A stretch of DNA of 46,017 nt, taken from the NCBI GenBank assembly GCA_964540445.1, contig CAZIMF010000002.1:1-46017 (forward strand), given 5' to 3'. The notes beneath the pieces were generated by a model that did no database searches, had not been told where the DNA came from, and worked only from the letters and a program-made list of their open reading frames with translations. A program made the position numbers and the translations under genes. How positions within the stretch are numbered: the first letter of the stretch is position 1; the number at the start of each line of letters is the position of its first letter. This document shows positions 16,064 to 24,275 of the stretch, in pieces. The DNA is from JALQXV01 sp964540445. Lineage in GTDB: Bacteria; Patescibacteriota; Saccharimonadia; Saccharimonadales; 2-12-FULL-41-12.

Positions 16064-16750
16064 TTATATTTTTACCTTGGATATATGCTCAAGCTTATAC
16101 CCGATACCATGAACAGTTTTAATTAGATTACTTTCAAATGGACGATCGATCTTATCTCTTAAGTGTTTTATATGCACATCCACAACATTTGCCCACAGAT
16201 TCTCATTCATATCCCAAATGTGTTCGAGTATCATAGCCCGTGTCAATATTTGACCTTTGTTACGCATAAGGTACTCGAGTAAATCAAATTCTTTACGACG
16301 CAAAACTATCAAAGCACCTTTTCGAACTACCGTTCTTGTAGCAGGGTTGAGGGTTAAGTCACTAACTGTAAATACCCCTGAGGAAACTACATTTGCTGGA
16401 TGCCTCATCGCAACATTGATACGAGCACGAAGTTCATCAATATTGAACGGTTTAATTAAATAATCATCCGCCCCCATATCTAGTAAGTTTACTTTATCCT
16501 TGATTTGATCATTGCCACTAATAACAATTATTGGCGTATCTATAGCTTGTTTACGAAGAGTATGGCATATCTCCTCGCCATTAACATCTGGTAGGTTAAG
16601 ATCGAGTAATATAGTGTCGTACGGTGTTGATTGTGCACAGCGCAGACCATCCTTACCGGTGTAGACAATATCGATAGCATAGAATGATTTCAAATTATGG
16701 TTAATTACCTTTGCAATGGATTTATTGTCTTCGATTATTAGTACTCTCAT
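16064..16750 (-). CDS. OmpR-family response regulator
   Basis: 228 aa. The receiver domain (1-~112) has the acidic pair near E7/D8, phosphoacceptor D50 in DTILLDLNLPD, Ser78 in VISG and K100 in YLIKPF. The C-terminal winged-helix DNA-binding domain (~125-222) has RRKEFDLLEYLMRNKGQ and VDVHIKHLRDKI, typical of OmpR/PhoB. It pairs with the adjacent kinase. The upstream region (16751-16879) is extremely AT-rich and is shared with the divergent methylase gene. The regulon is unknown. Confidence 0.93.
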   Translation of the reverse strand: MRVLIIEDNKSIAKVINHNLKSFYAIDIVYTGKDGLRCAQSTPYDTILLDLNLPDVNGEEICHTLRKQAIDTPIIVISGNDQIKDKVNLLDMGADDYLIKPFNIDELRARINVAMRHPANVVSSGVFTVSDLTLNPATRTVVRKGALIVLRRKEFDLLEYLMRNKGQILTRAMILEHIWDMNENLWANVVDVHIKHLRDKIDRPFESNLIKTVHGIGYKLEHISKVKI

Positions 16751-16842
16751 TTCAAGCTTAACTATGACATCTATTTATTAAATTTATATTAAATTTTTTT
16801 CATTTATTTTAAAAACTTACTTAACCAACTGTACGCCACCCC

Positions 16843-16871
16843 TTCACCCAAACCTCAATCCACGTTAAACT
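16843..16871 (+). promoter_or_regulatory. Promoter of the restriction-modification operon
   Basis: TTCACC (16843-16848), 17-bp spacer, TAAACT (16866-16871). Only eight bases separate the -10 from the ATG at 16880, so the methylase mRNA would be leaderless or nearly so. Confidence 0.5.
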
Positions 16872-16879
16872 AGTAGCAG

Positions 16880-17737
16880 ATGGCACAAACAGAAATAACT
16901 ACTAAGTTGCCGAAGCCGTTTTTAAAGTGGGTTGGGGGTAAGGGTAAGCTTGCGGGGCAGCTGCAGGCACTGATGCCCGTTGGCTATAAGACTTTTCACG
17001 AACCGTTCGTTGGTGGTGGCGCGCTGTTTTTTCATGTACGGCCCCAGGTGGCCACTCTGAACGACATTAACCAAACGTTGATGGGTGCGTATAAAAGTAT
17101 TAAAGAGCAGCCAGAGGCGCTGATTGCATGCTTAGAAGCTAAACAAACGGCCTACTATGCTAAATCTGAGGAAGAACGGCGCAGGTATTACTATCAGATG
17201 CGCGACCAGTTTAATGCTATTACCGATCTTTCTAGTTTGCAGAGGTCGTGTTTGCTCATTTTCTTAAACAAAACCTGCTATAACGGCATGTACCGCGAGA
17301 ACTCTACGGGTGGCTTTAATGTGCCGTTTGGCAATTATAAGCAACCGAATATTTGCGATGCCGAGACTATTGTGGCTGATAGCCGGGCGCTGCAAGACGT
17401 CACACTAACGTCGGCGCCATTCGAGGACGTCGTGGACCACGCTCAAAAAGGCGATTTTATTTACTTCGATCCACCCTACTACCCCACTACTAAAACCGCT
17501 AACTTTACCGGTTATTCCGAATTTGGCTTTACCGAGCATCATCAGATTACCCTCAAAAAAGTCTTTACCCAGCTGCATAAAAAGGGTTGCTATGTAATGC
17601 TTAGCAATTCGAGTACTGGCTTTATTAAAGAGTTGTACGGTGAATATCGCCAAGAAACCGTACTTGCCAGCCGAGCCATCAACTGCAAGGCTTCTGGCAG
17701 AGGAAAAATAGAAGAATTGGTAATTCTAAACTACTGA
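16880..17737 (+). CDS. Dam/DpnM-type DNA adenine-N6 methyltransferase
   Basis: A 285-aa D12-class methylase. The SAM-binding motif is FLKWVGGKGKL (14-24), with EPFVGGGALFF at 41-51. The Dam-family block FLNKTCYNGMYREN plus GFNVPFG covers 128-151, and the catalytic motif IV DPPY is at 197-200. This family methylates adenine in GATC (Dam, DpnM) or related sites such as GATATC, so a GATC-containing site is likely but not certain. A restriction endonuclease gene starts one base after its TGA stop, making it the protective half of a type II system. Expression probably starts from the promoter at 16843-16871. Confidence 0.93.
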   Translation: MAQTEITTKLPKPFLKWVGGKGKLAGQLQALMPVGYKTFHEPFVGGGALFFHVRPQVATLNDINQTLMGAYKSIKEQPEALIACLEAKQTAYYAKSEEERRRYYYQMRDQFNAITDLSSLQRSCLLIFLNKTCYNGMYRENSTGGFNVPFGNYKQPNICDAETIVADSRALQDVTLTSAPFEDVVDHAQKGDFIYFDPPYYPTTKTANFTGYSEFGFTEHHQITLKKVFTQLHKKGCYVMLSNSSTGFIKELYGEYRQETVLASRAINCKASGRGKIEELVILNY

Positions 17738-17738
17738 T

Positions 17739-19007
17739 ATGGCAAGCGCAACCTTTGAGCTTTGGGAGAAAATATTTAAGGCAAAAGCGTTTGATGTTAC
17801 GCAGGACCTGCATTTTATTACTTCCAAGGAAATAAAAGCTATTATCGGCAAAGGGCCGCGTCTTTTGGCTAAAATGGATAGCACTAGTGATGTGCCGCCT
17901 ATTTTTAAACAACATGGTTATTTTTTACTGTCGGTAAGTAGAAGAAAATATGCCATTGTGCGTGGCAATGGCTTTCATCGGCTCGAAGCGATTGAGGCTG
18001 AGCCCGAGGAATTTACCTCACGGATTGCCTTTAACCTTACTACTGCCGACCGGGGCACCGGCGAGAGCCAATATATAGACTATTGTGCCAACGCCGGATT
18101 AATTGAGCACATTATGGGTGATGGCCTGCTCTACCCGTGCATCCGGGGCCGCGAAGGTAGCGGCCTATTTAGCTTTACCGTTGGTGCGGTGCCAATTGAA
18201 GTAACTGCTGCTCAAGTCGAAATTGACCTGGGGCTAGAGGGCAAAAATAAAATTGTTGTCTTTGAAGCAAAGTCTAAAGTGCCCGAGGATTTTATTATCC
18301 GGCAGCTCTACTATCCATACCGTCGGTTCCGTGGCGTATCACCAGATAAAACTATCGTCCCTATCTTTTTTGCCTATAACGATATAAATAACACGTATAA
18401 CTTCTGGGTTTACAAATTCTTAGACGATACCGATTACAACTCAATTCAACTGGTGAGCAAAAAGTCATACAAAATTGTAACTGCTAACGAAGTAGCAATT
18501 GAAGATTTAGAGCCAGCCGACGATGTTATGTATAAAAACTTAATCCCGCAGGCCAATAGCTTAGAAAAAGTTATGGATCTACTGTTTAGGATTAACCAGG
18601 GGATGACGAACGCTGCCGCAATTGCCGAGCACTTTGGGTTTGATGCCCGCCAAAGCAGCTATTACCGCGAGGCTGCCGAGGCCTTAGGGCTGGTTGATGT
18701 TGAGAACGGGCAGTACCGTCTAACAAAAACCGGGCAGCACTTGTTGAGCTTGGGCGCCGAAGAACGCAACATTACGTTCAGTAAAATTGTTTCTGAGTTC
18801 AGCTTGGTGCGGGCTGCCCTGGATGTGCTTAAAGCCAATGGCACACTCTCGCAACCGGATTTAGAAGGATTGATAAGAGAACGCTCGAAGTTAGCCGACA
18901 GTACAGTGGAGCGGCGCGCTCATTCGCTGGCGGCCTGGCTCAAGTGGATTGCGGCCGCCACCGGCACCTTCACCATCCAAGATGGTGTCTTCACCCTCGT
19001 TAAATAA
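17739..19007 (+). CDS. Type II restriction endonuclease
   Basis: 422 aa. The core fits a family of type II restriction enzymes with the conserved run QVEIDLGLEG, VVFEAKSK, IIRQLYYPYR. D163, E176 and K178 form a PD-(D/E)xK active site. The N-terminal LLAKMDSTSDVPPIF and YFLLSVSRRKYAIVRG are also typical. The region from ~275 to the end has winged-helix-like segments (AAAIAEHFGFDARQSSYYREA), probably for DNA recognition. It is translationally coupled to the methylase (1-nt gap). I believe Pfam splits this family into DUF6996/DUF7226-like parts, but I could not check. The site is probably that of the partner methylase. All catalytic residues are present, so it looks active. Confidence 0.85.
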   Translation: MASATFELWEKIFKAKAFDVTQDLHFITSKEIKAIIGKGPRLLAKMDSTSDVPPIFKQHGYFLLSVSRRKYAIVRGNGFHRLEAIEAEPEEFTSRIAFNLTTADRGTGESQYIDYCANAGLIEHIMGDGLLYPCIRGREGSGLFSFTVGAVPIEVTAAQVEIDLGLEGKNKIVVFEAKSKVPEDFIIRQLYYPYRRFRGVSPDKTIVPIFFAYNDINNTYNFWVYKFLDDTDYNSIQLVSKKSYKIVTANEVAIEDLEPADDVMYKNLIPQANSLEKVMDLLFRINQGMTNAAAIAEHFGFDARQSSYYREAAEALGLVDVENGQYRLTKTGQHLLSLGAEERNITFSKIVSEFSLVRAALDVLKANGTLSQPDLEGLIRERSKLADSTVERRAHSLAAWLKWIAAATGTFTIQDGVFTLVK

Positions 19008-19728
19008 CTGTACCAACGAGCGACCCAATACCGTAGGTCACAATTGAAGCAAAGATAATAATCAACAACTGTCGGAGCGCAGACTTTGGGACACTGGTGC
19101 CACTAGAATGACCAACGTAACCGCCGACAATCAGACCGCCAATAGCGGTAAAGATAATTGAAAGCAAGCTGGCGGCATGACCTTCGGTAAAAAACCACGG
19201 CACCAGCGCAACTAAGGCACCGGCCGTAAACAGCAAGAACGACGAAAAAGCAGCCGTCCACGGGGAACCGAGTTCGTCAGGATTAATCCCCATGACATTG
19301 CGGGCGTATTCACTGCACAAATGTCCGTCATCGCTTGCAATTTCCTCGGCCGAAGCTGAGGCGGTATTTTTAGCTAGCCCGCTCGTTTCGAAGTTTGCCT
19401 GCAGTTGGTTCATCAGTAATTCGCGGTCATCACGGACTAGGCGTTTTAAGTCATCTAATACGCCGCCAAATAATTCTACCTGGGATTTAACCGATATCCA
19501 CTCGCCGGCGGCCATCGAGATTGCGCCCGCTACCAAGCCAGCGAAACCAGCAATCAATACTGCTTGTGCCGAGCTGGCGGCTGCAGCTACGCCCAGCACA
19601 ATACATAACACGCTTACCAGACCATCGTTTACACCCAGCACGGCGGCGCGCGCTGCCCCACGCTGAATTTGCAGCGCTCGCCGGTTTAGCAGCGCGCTGT
19701 CCTCGAGCATTTGTTGTTCTTGCGTCAT
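19000..19728 (-). CDS. VIT1/CCC1-family membrane transporter
   Basis: 242 aa. The N-terminal GVNDGLVSVLCIVLGV and AGAISMAAGEWISVKSQ are signatures of VIT1/CCC1 iron/manganese transporters. A cytoplasmic helical segment (~85-150, Asp/Glu-rich) separates two early and three late TM helices; in the plant homologue this segment binds metal. It probably moves Fe2+ or Mn2+ across the membrane. Its 3' end overlaps the restriction gene by 8 nt in convergent orientation. Confidence 0.88.
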   Translation of the reverse strand: MTQEQQMLEDSALLNRRALQIQRGAARAAVLGVNDGLVSVLCIVLGVAAAASSAQAVLIAGFAGLVAGAISMAAGEWISVKSQVELFGGVLDDLKRLVRDDRELLMNQLQANFETSGLAKNTASASAEEIASDDGHLCSEYARNVMGINPDELGSPWTAAFSSFLLFTAGALVALVPWFFTEGHAASLLSIIFTAIGGLIVGGYVGHSSGTSVPKSALRQLLIIIFASIVTYGIGSLVGTVI

Positions 19729-19769
19729 AAAGAGTAAGTATAGGTTAATTTAGATAGTTAATACAGGGG

Positions 19770-20417
19770 TTACGTTGGAAGCAGCGTTAATATAATAATT
19801 ACACTCACCGGCACTGTAATATCATCAAGCCCGTACCAAGAAATGTTCTCAACAAAAGTTACGGCCAGAGCCGACCATAAAAACCAACCATAAATATTCG
19901 GTATGGTGTGATCGGACAGAAAAAAGGTGGCGCTAACAAAAATAACGAATGAAACTATAAAGAATGTCAGCGATCCTACCAGCGACTTGCCATGGCTCAA
20001 TAAATGATACCGAGTACGCTTGCCATAGTGAACGCCAACAATCGCTGCCAGACCGTCTGCTACCGCTAAGTGTAAAATGGCCGCTGCAAATACCCAGGGG
20101 GCCGGTTCGAGTAAAGCAGCCACCCCAATACCTATCGGGTACAAGACTTCTCCAAGTGTAATGCGCTTAATGGCATGGATAGATTTAAAAATATGCAACT
20201 TGTATGAAACCAGCACCACGATAAATAACGCCAACGCTGCCAGCTGAACGATAGTCCAGTTTAGGTAAAACGGCCAAAAAGCAACAACAACGCCGGTACC
20301 CATATGAACAATTTTGCGGCTAACTTCAATGGTAATTTTTTTGGTACGCCACAAATACTCAGTAGTCATAAGCAGTCCAAAAATTGCAAACAGACTGGCT
20401 GCCAAAAGTAATAACAT
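19770..20417 (-). CDS. Polyprenol/dolichol/phytol kinase-like (CTP-dependent) membrane protein
   Basis: A 215-aa polytopic membrane protein with about seven TM helices. Motifs of the SEC59/phytol-kinase family are visible: RKIVHMGTG near 34-42, VADGLAAIVGVHYGKR in the middle, then HGKSLVGSLTFF. Members use CTP to phosphorylate isoprenoid alcohols or diacylglycerol. A role in lipid-carrier or isoprenoid recycling is plausible for a host-dependent bacterium that scavenges lipids. It is a single gene with a terminator-like hairpin upstream. Confidence 0.8.
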   Translation of the reverse strand: MLLLLAASLFAIFGLLMTTEYLWRTKKITIEVSRKIVHMGTGVVVAFWPFYLNWTIVQLAALALFIVVLVSYKLHIFKSIHAIKRITLGEVLYPIGIGVAALLEPAPWVFAAAILHLAVADGLAAIVGVHYGKRTRYHLLSHGKSLVGSLTFFIVSFVIFVSATFFLSDHTIPNIYGWFLWSALAVTFVENISWYGLDDITVPVSVIIILTLLPT

Positions 20418-20452
20418 CCTTCTATTGTACGTCAGTTTGCTGGCAGAGATAC

Positions 20453-20490
20453 ATAAAAAAGACTCTTCTCAATTTGGAAGAGCCTTTTTG
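20453..20490. terminator. Terminator-like hairpin
   Basis: CTCTTC pairs with GAAGAG around an 8-nt loop, flanked by an A tract on the left and a T tract on the right, so it can act both ways. On the minus strand it follows the 26-aa ORF at 20505-20585. Confidence 0.6.
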
Positions 20491-20504
20491 AATGTTACAG
20501 AAAA

Positions 20505-20585
20505 TTAGTAGCTTATGTATTGCCGCCAGAACAGTTCGGTTTCATCTTCAATATTCTTGATGGATGTCCGTTTACGCTGACCCAT
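20505..20585 (-). CDS. 26-aa peptide downstream of the GlsB/YeaQ gene
   Basis: MGQRKRTSIKNIEDETELFW followed by RQYISY and TAA. An AAGGAGG Shine-Dalgarno lies about 11 nt before the ATG, and the ORF follows the stress-protein gene by 23 nt, so it is probably in the same transcript and ends just before a terminator. The peptide is basic then acidic with no TM segment. No family recognised. Confidence 0.45.
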   Translation of the reverse strand: MGQRKRTSIKNIEDETELFWRQYISY

Positions 20586-20608
20586 AGCGTTTACTACCTC
20601 CTTATACG

Positions 20609-20881
20609 TTAAATTCGATTACTGCCACGACCGCCACGAAACGCTTTTACGATTGCGAGTAGTATGACGGCACCAAGTATGGCCACCAGTAAGCTCCCAA
20701 AATTAAAACCACTGACCGTATCTCCGCTGATAGCACGAACAATAAAACCACCGATAAATGCACCAAGTATACCAATTACGATATTACCAAAGGCACCCTG
20801 CTCTTCGTTTGTGCCCATAATCATTGAAGCAATCCAACCGGCAAGTGCTCCAAATAGAATCCATAGTACAATATCTACCAT
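20609..20881 (-). CDS. GlsB/YeaQ/YmgE family membrane protein
   Basis: A 90-aa protein with three TM helices and the family pattern: ILFGALAGWIASMIMG at the start, GNIVIGILGAFIGGFI in the middle, a short GFNFGSLLVAILGAVILL helix, and a basic Arg/Gly tail. It belongs to the transglycosylase-associated/YeaQ group, often induced by stress; the molecular role is not established. It is followed by the 26-aa ORF. Confidence 0.9.
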   Translation of the reverse strand: MVDIVLWILFGALAGWIASMIMGTNEEQGAFGNIVIGILGAFIGGFIVRAISGDTVSGFNFGSLLVAILGAVILLAIVKAFRGGRGSNRI

Positions 20882-20964
20882 AATTATTATTTCTCCTATT
20901 TAGTTACCCACCGTATTATGTGACTTTTAGCAATAAATAGCCGTTAAGTTTCTCACACGGTCTT

Positions 20965-21087
20965 TTAACGGAGAGCAGCCCGAGCTGCTAGTAGTTGCTT
21001 TCTCAGCTTCATACATTTACGTATCCATATAATGATTTGTAGTGCCAAGAAAAATCGTCCAAATAGTAGTTTCAAAATTTTACTCAT
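20965..21087 (-). CDS. Small basic amphipathic/membrane peptide (40 aa)
   Basis: MSKILKLLFGRFFLALQIII, then WIRKCMKLRKQLLAARAALR and TAA. The hydrophobic first half and strongly basic second half suggest membrane association. No Shine-Dalgarno, but a TATACT box on the minus strand (21099-21094) lies six bases before the ATG, fitting a leaderless transcript. Tentative. Confidence 0.3.
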   Translation of the reverse strand: MSKILKLLFGRFFLALQIIIWIRKCMKLRKQLLAARAALR

Positions 21088-21120
21088 GCCGCCAGTATAC
21101 AAGGGCGCATAAAACCTTGC

Positions 21121-21129
21121 TGTTACAAT
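21121..21129 (+). promoter_or_regulatory. Extended -10 promoter of the diacylglycerol-kinase-like gene
   Basis: TGT followed by TACAAT (21124-21129), 11 bases before the ATG at 21141. The leader would be about 5 nt. No -35 match at 17 bp. Confidence 0.45.
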
Positions 21130-21140
21130 ATTAACAACTC

Positions 21141-22088
21141 ATGGACTATCAGATACTTGCCATCACTAATCCTCACAGCAGTAATGCAACGCGCGTTAAA
21201 AAGAAAGTTCGTAAGCTTGAGGCTAAACTTGGGGCACCTGTTGTACGACTTTCAAGTGAACGAGATCCGCATGTTTTTAAGAAGAAGTTTGCACAGGCAC
21301 TACAAGAATTTGAGCCGAAACCAACCATTATTTTAATTGGCGGAGGAGACGGCACCGTCCATCAAGTAGTTAAGGCAACTATTGACTTACCCGAGTCCCA
21401 ACGTAAAAATACTATCCTGCTGCCTATCTGGGGCGGTAATGCCAATGATTTTGCCTATATGTTAAACGGCTTAGCGGTTGGCAAAGATTTGTATAGCGTC
21501 ATGCGCCGTGGCAGCATTGTCAAAATTCACCCTCTCGAAATTGAACTTACCCACAAATCTTCAAAAACTATTGCTCATGCCATCTGCTATGCCAGTTTTG
21601 GCGCATCGGCCAGTATTGCCGAAAGTTTAAATAAAAATGGGGCAGCCCGTCAGGGGATATTCCGTAATATTCCCCTGATAGTTATGAGTAGAGAGTTTTT
21701 ATGGGCAGTAAGTGCCCTTCTGCACACAACCCCTTTTAAAGCCCGTGTGAACGGTAAGCGGGTATCTATTTTTGAACAGGTCTTTGCTAACGGATCACGA
21801 ATAGCTAAAATTGACCGTCTGCCAGTTAGCCTAACAGACAAGGCTTTTTATAGTGTCGGCCACGAGCACCAACCAAGCAAGCGTCCGATTGTTTTTATCA
21901 AAATCTTAAAGATACTGTCAGGCAAAAAAATTGGTGAGGTAACCAGCAAACCGGTAAATTTTCAGGTTAAAGAACCTGTTCTGGGGCAGTATGACGGCGA
22001 AGTAATTAAAATACCGGGCAATACCCACGTTGAAATTCGAGTATCTAAGCAACACATTTACGCGCTAAGTACCCGACTTGGCAACTAA
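21141..22088 (+). CDS. Diacylglycerol kinase-like (YegS/DagK) lipid kinase
   Basis: A 315-aa cytoplasmic protein of the DAGK catalytic family. The nucleotide-binding signature is IILIGGGDGTVHQVV (~68-82), with the second family block WGGNANDFAYML. The C-terminal beta-rich half ending near GQYDGEVIKIPGNTHVEIRV matches the usual substrate domain (DGE is the conserved triplet). It probably phosphorylates a diacylglycerol-like lipid using ATP. It is alone in its transcript and followed by a weak terminator. Confidence 0.88.
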   Translation: MDYQILAITNPHSSNATRVKKKVRKLEAKLGAPVVRLSSERDPHVFKKKFAQALQEFEPKPTIILIGGGDGTVHQVVKATIDLPESQRKNTILLPIWGGNANDFAYMLNGLAVGKDLYSVMRRGSIVKIHPLEIELTHKSSKTIAHAICYASFGASASIAESLNKNGAARQGIFRNIPLIVMSREFLWAVSALLHTTPFKARVNGKRVSIFEQVFANGSRIAKIDRLPVSLTDKAFYSVGHEHQPSKRPIVFIKILKILSGKKIGEVTSKPVNFQVKEPVLGQYDGEVIKIPGNTHVEIRVSKQHIYALSTRLGN

Positions 22089-22165
22089 CAATTCTCTGTC
22101 GTTACGCTAACATTACATGTTAAACCCCAGTAATGAAATATATAATTTGTGTAAATATACACTTT

Positions 22166-22186
22166 GTTTAGTTAGTAAACTTTTTT
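22166..22186 (+). terminator. Weak terminator after the lipid kinase gene
   Basis: GTTTA-GTTAG-TAAAC followed by six T's. The stem is only 5 bp. A second small hairpin (GTGTA/TACAC) lies at 22149-22162. Confidence 0.4.
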
Positions 22187-22229
22187 CGCTAAAAATTTAC
22201 TAATTCAAGGAGTTTATAGGTTAAAACAC

Positions 22230-22355
22230 TTAGTCTTTGTCGTCGTCATTTTCGGCGCTGTTTCTCTCATCTAGCTCTTTGCGAGCCTGTTCGCCGAGAT
22301 CTTCTTGCATCTTTAAAAACCATCCCTTATCGTCGCTATTATCATTATCTGCCAT
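22230..22355 (-). CDS. Small acidic protein (41 aa)
   Basis: MADNDNSDDKGWFLKMQEDL, then a charged helix and an Asp-rich end before TAA. A textbook GAAAGGAGG Shine-Dalgarno lies five bases before the ATG, which makes translation likely despite the size. Highly acidic and soluble; no family recognised. It is separated from the next minus-strand gene by a terminator, so it has its own promoter. Confidence 0.6.
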   Translation of the reverse strand: MADNDNSDDKGWFLKMQEDLGEQARKELDERNSAENDDDKD

Positions 22356-22434
22356 ACAACCTCCTTTCGCTCTATATTGTACCGATTGCTGCCCCAAGGC
22401 GATGTGAATAAAGTTACTAGCGTGAAATTCATCA

Positions 22435-22461
22435 TTAAAAAAGAGCCTATAAAGGCTCTTT
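22435..22461 (-). terminator. Intrinsic terminator of the 93-aa gene
   Basis: AAAGAGCC and GGCTCTTT enclose a 6-nt loop. Read on the minus strand, the hairpin ends in a run of T's. It lies 25 nt after the stop at 22486. Confidence 0.85.
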
Positions 22462-22485
22462 CACTCTTAGCATTAGTTTTGCCTG

Positions 22486-22767
22486 CTACGGCGTAGTTAG
22501 GTTATTGATGGTAATCTGAACACAGGCTCGAACAAATCTGCCGGTGCGCGAACCTCGTGGTTCTGCTGGCTCGCTTGCCTCGCCAGTTGCTGCAACTTCA
22601 CTTGGTTCTAGAGCATCAGTGCCTGCGACTGCAGCTGCCTCTGTGCTAGGATCATTACCTTCTGGAGCAACATAGCGCCGGGCATGAGCATCAGCAATTT
22701 GACCATACGCTGCAGGTACGCCTCGCTGTAAAACTTCGCCTACTAAGTCTCTGCTTTCGGAATTCAT
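22486..22767 (-). CDS. Orphan protein (93 aa)
   Basis: No family recognised. Residues 1-32 look helical (ESRDLVGEVLQRGVPAAYGQ, then DAHARR). Residues 33-70 are a disordered Ala/Glu/Pro-rich acidic linker. Residues 73-93 are basic then hydrophobic (GRFVRACVQITINNL). There is no signal peptide. It reads as real protein and has its own downstream terminator, but nothing indicates a function. Confidence 0.6.
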   Translation of the reverse strand: MNSESRDLVGEVLQRGVPAAYGQIADAHARRYVAPEGNDPSTEAAAVAGTDALEPSEVAATGEASEPAEPRGSRTGRFVRACVQITINNLTTP

Positions 22768-22996
22768 ATTTATATACTAATCTTTCATTTACTATTGGCA
22801 AATATTTCTCAATATATCGTACTGTTTTACCATACTATATCACAAGGTAGATATAAATACAAGTCTCCGCCAGGCTCGTTAGGCACCCTTGCACTATGGT
22901 TCATACTGCAACATATTAGTTAGTTTATTAACAGTACAATTCCCTGCTAACCGTTATAGTCCTGCTTATTATAGTAAGGTAAGCGGAGTAGTAAAA

Positions 22997-23143
22997 ATGA
23001 TTTATACAATTATAGTTATACTGTTAGTTTTATGGTTACTCGGATTCATAGGTCATGTGGGCGGCGGCATAATTCATCTGCTACTCGTTGTAGCGTTAAT
23101 TGTTTTTATCTACAATCTTATTGTAGGCCGAAGAAGAGTTTAA
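22997..23143 (+). CDS. lmo0937-family small membrane protein (48 aa)
   Basis: MIYTIIVILLVLWLLGFIGH, then a GGGIIHLLLVVALIVFIYNL second helix and a basic GRRRV end. This is the pattern of the ~48-residue two-helix lmo0937 family, of unknown function. The frame is open upstream to 22889, but GGAG nine bases before this ATG and the family length fix the start here. Its 3' end overlaps the convergent 226-aa gene by 4 nt. Confidence 0.8.
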   Translation: MIYTIIVILLVLWLLGFIGHVGGGIIHLLLVVALIVFIYNLIVGRRRV

Positions 23144-23820
23144 GCGGCGGCTCGATTCATTTTTCTAACATCCTTGGAGATATTTGAGTAACGAGGATAG
23201 TCTTTTTTACCTGACTTGGCTTTGATATCAGTTACTGTTACATACGGCAGCCTGCTGTCTGGGTCATAATCTCTACCTTCAATATGTGTAACTACGTGTA
23301 TATTATGACCCCTTGGGGTAACCGGCCCCCGAACAGTTCGATTACCACTTACATGGTGATGAACAGGATGCCAGCCATAGTCTGCTGTATATCCGAGTAA
23401 TGCCAAAAGAGTTCCTGTTGCAAAACTGTACCTTCTAGAAGTGCGCTTCCTAACTTCCTCCCAAAGACCTACGGTAGCCGCAAGCAGCTCTGTATCATCT
23501 GGGATTCCGGCATGTATCACATCCAAAAGCTTTGGTCGATGTTTTGTTTCAGCGCCAATTACTTCCTCTCTAGGAGGAGTATATTTTACTGCGGCGGCGA
23601 TTGAATCAATGTGTTCTGGTAGACCTGTAACGTCAATGCCGTGCAGTTGGTACCAACTCTCGCGGGCAGCTTCCACATCTGCTCTGCTCCCGGTAGCCCT
23701 AAGTTTTACATCAACTGGACCATCGGGAGTCATTACTGTATCTTCGTAAAATAATCCAAAGTCGCCAACTAAAAGTTCAGGTCGCTTGCGGACTGCGATC
23801 TCACCATCAATACAATACAT
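23140..23820 (-). CDS. Orphan protein (226 aa) with His-rich segment
   Basis: No family recognised. Soluble, no signal peptide or TM helix. Visible features are a beta-like N-terminal part, a helical middle (DVEAARESWYQLHG; DDTELLAATVGLWEEVRKR), a His-rich WHPVHHHV near 155-162, and a basic C-terminus (AKSGKKDYPRYS, KDVRKMNRAAA). The His cluster could bind metal, which is speculation. The next minus-strand gene upstream is another orphan 64 nt away. Confidence 0.6.
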   Translation of the reverse strand: MYCIDGEIAVRKRPELLVGDFGLFYEDTVMTPDGPVDVKLRATGSRADVEAARESWYQLHGIDVTGLPEHIDSIAAAVKYTPPREEVIGAETKHRPKLLDVIHAGIPDDTELLAATVGLWEEVRKRTSRRYSFATGTLLALLGYTADYGWHPVHHHVSGNRTVRGPVTPRGHNIHVVTHIEGRDYDPDSRLPYVTVTDIKAKSGKKDYPRYSNISKDVRKMNRAAA

Positions 23821-23884
23821 AATTGTTTAGTATAGAAAATACCCAGGCACTTGCAAGCATGAGCAACATGATTATCTACTTAAT

Positions 23885-24148
23885 TCAGCTGTTAAGTCTG
23901 GCTTTGCGATCACTGGCCAAAAGCCCAGCGTATGCCTGAACGCCAATGTAGACAGATTCCACTAACCCCGGCATTGTTCTTAGTATCCTGTCAGTTGTTA
24001 GCGATCGGCCACTTTCACCAACTACCGGAACAGGCTCACCTTGAAGTATTGCCTCTGCCGTTCTTACAATGCATGCACCGTTAAAACTCGGCGGCTCAGC
24101 CTCATGCTCCCGCCCGGCTAACTCATTCAATTCATATTCAGATGCCAT
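23885..24148 (-). CDS. Orphan protein (87 aa)
   Basis: No family recognised. An acidic N-terminus (ELNELAGREHEAEPP) precedes an alpha/beta-like region (GACIVRTAEAILQG, PGLVESVYIGVQAYAGLL) and a basic end. No signal or TM segment and no strong Shine-Dalgarno. With the 226-aa and 93-aa genes it forms a run of unassignable soluble proteins on the minus strand. Confidence 0.5.
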   Translation of the reverse strand: MASEYELNELAGREHEAEPPSFNGACIVRTAEAILQGEPVPVVGESGRSLTTDRILRTMPGLVESVYIGVQAYAGLLASDRKARLNS

Positions 24149-24242
24149 AACTTACGTAATGTTACCAAAGATGTCTGTTTTTTTATAATATTGCATGTTA
24201 TTACTCTCGATTTATCATACTTTGTCAATATTCAGATCAAAC

Positions 24243-24266
24243 AAAAACCTCTGTGCGAACAGAGGT
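24243..24266 (-). terminator. Intrinsic terminator after tRNA-Pro
   Basis: A perfect 8-bp stem ACCTCTGT/ACAGAGGT with a 4-nt loop, followed on the minus strand by TTTTT. It ends the rny-hydrolase-ymdB-tRNA transcript. Confidence 0.88.
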
Positions 24267-24275
24267 AAATAAGTA

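Noticed and set aside
16751..16879. Very AT-rich segment as a possible replication origin
   Set aside because: No DnaA-box cluster and no dnaA/dnaN neighbours; it is better explained as a divergent promoter region.
22889..22996. N-terminal extension of the 48-aa membrane protein
   Set aside because: The extra 36 residues lack protein character, and the family length and GGAG site support the start at 22997.
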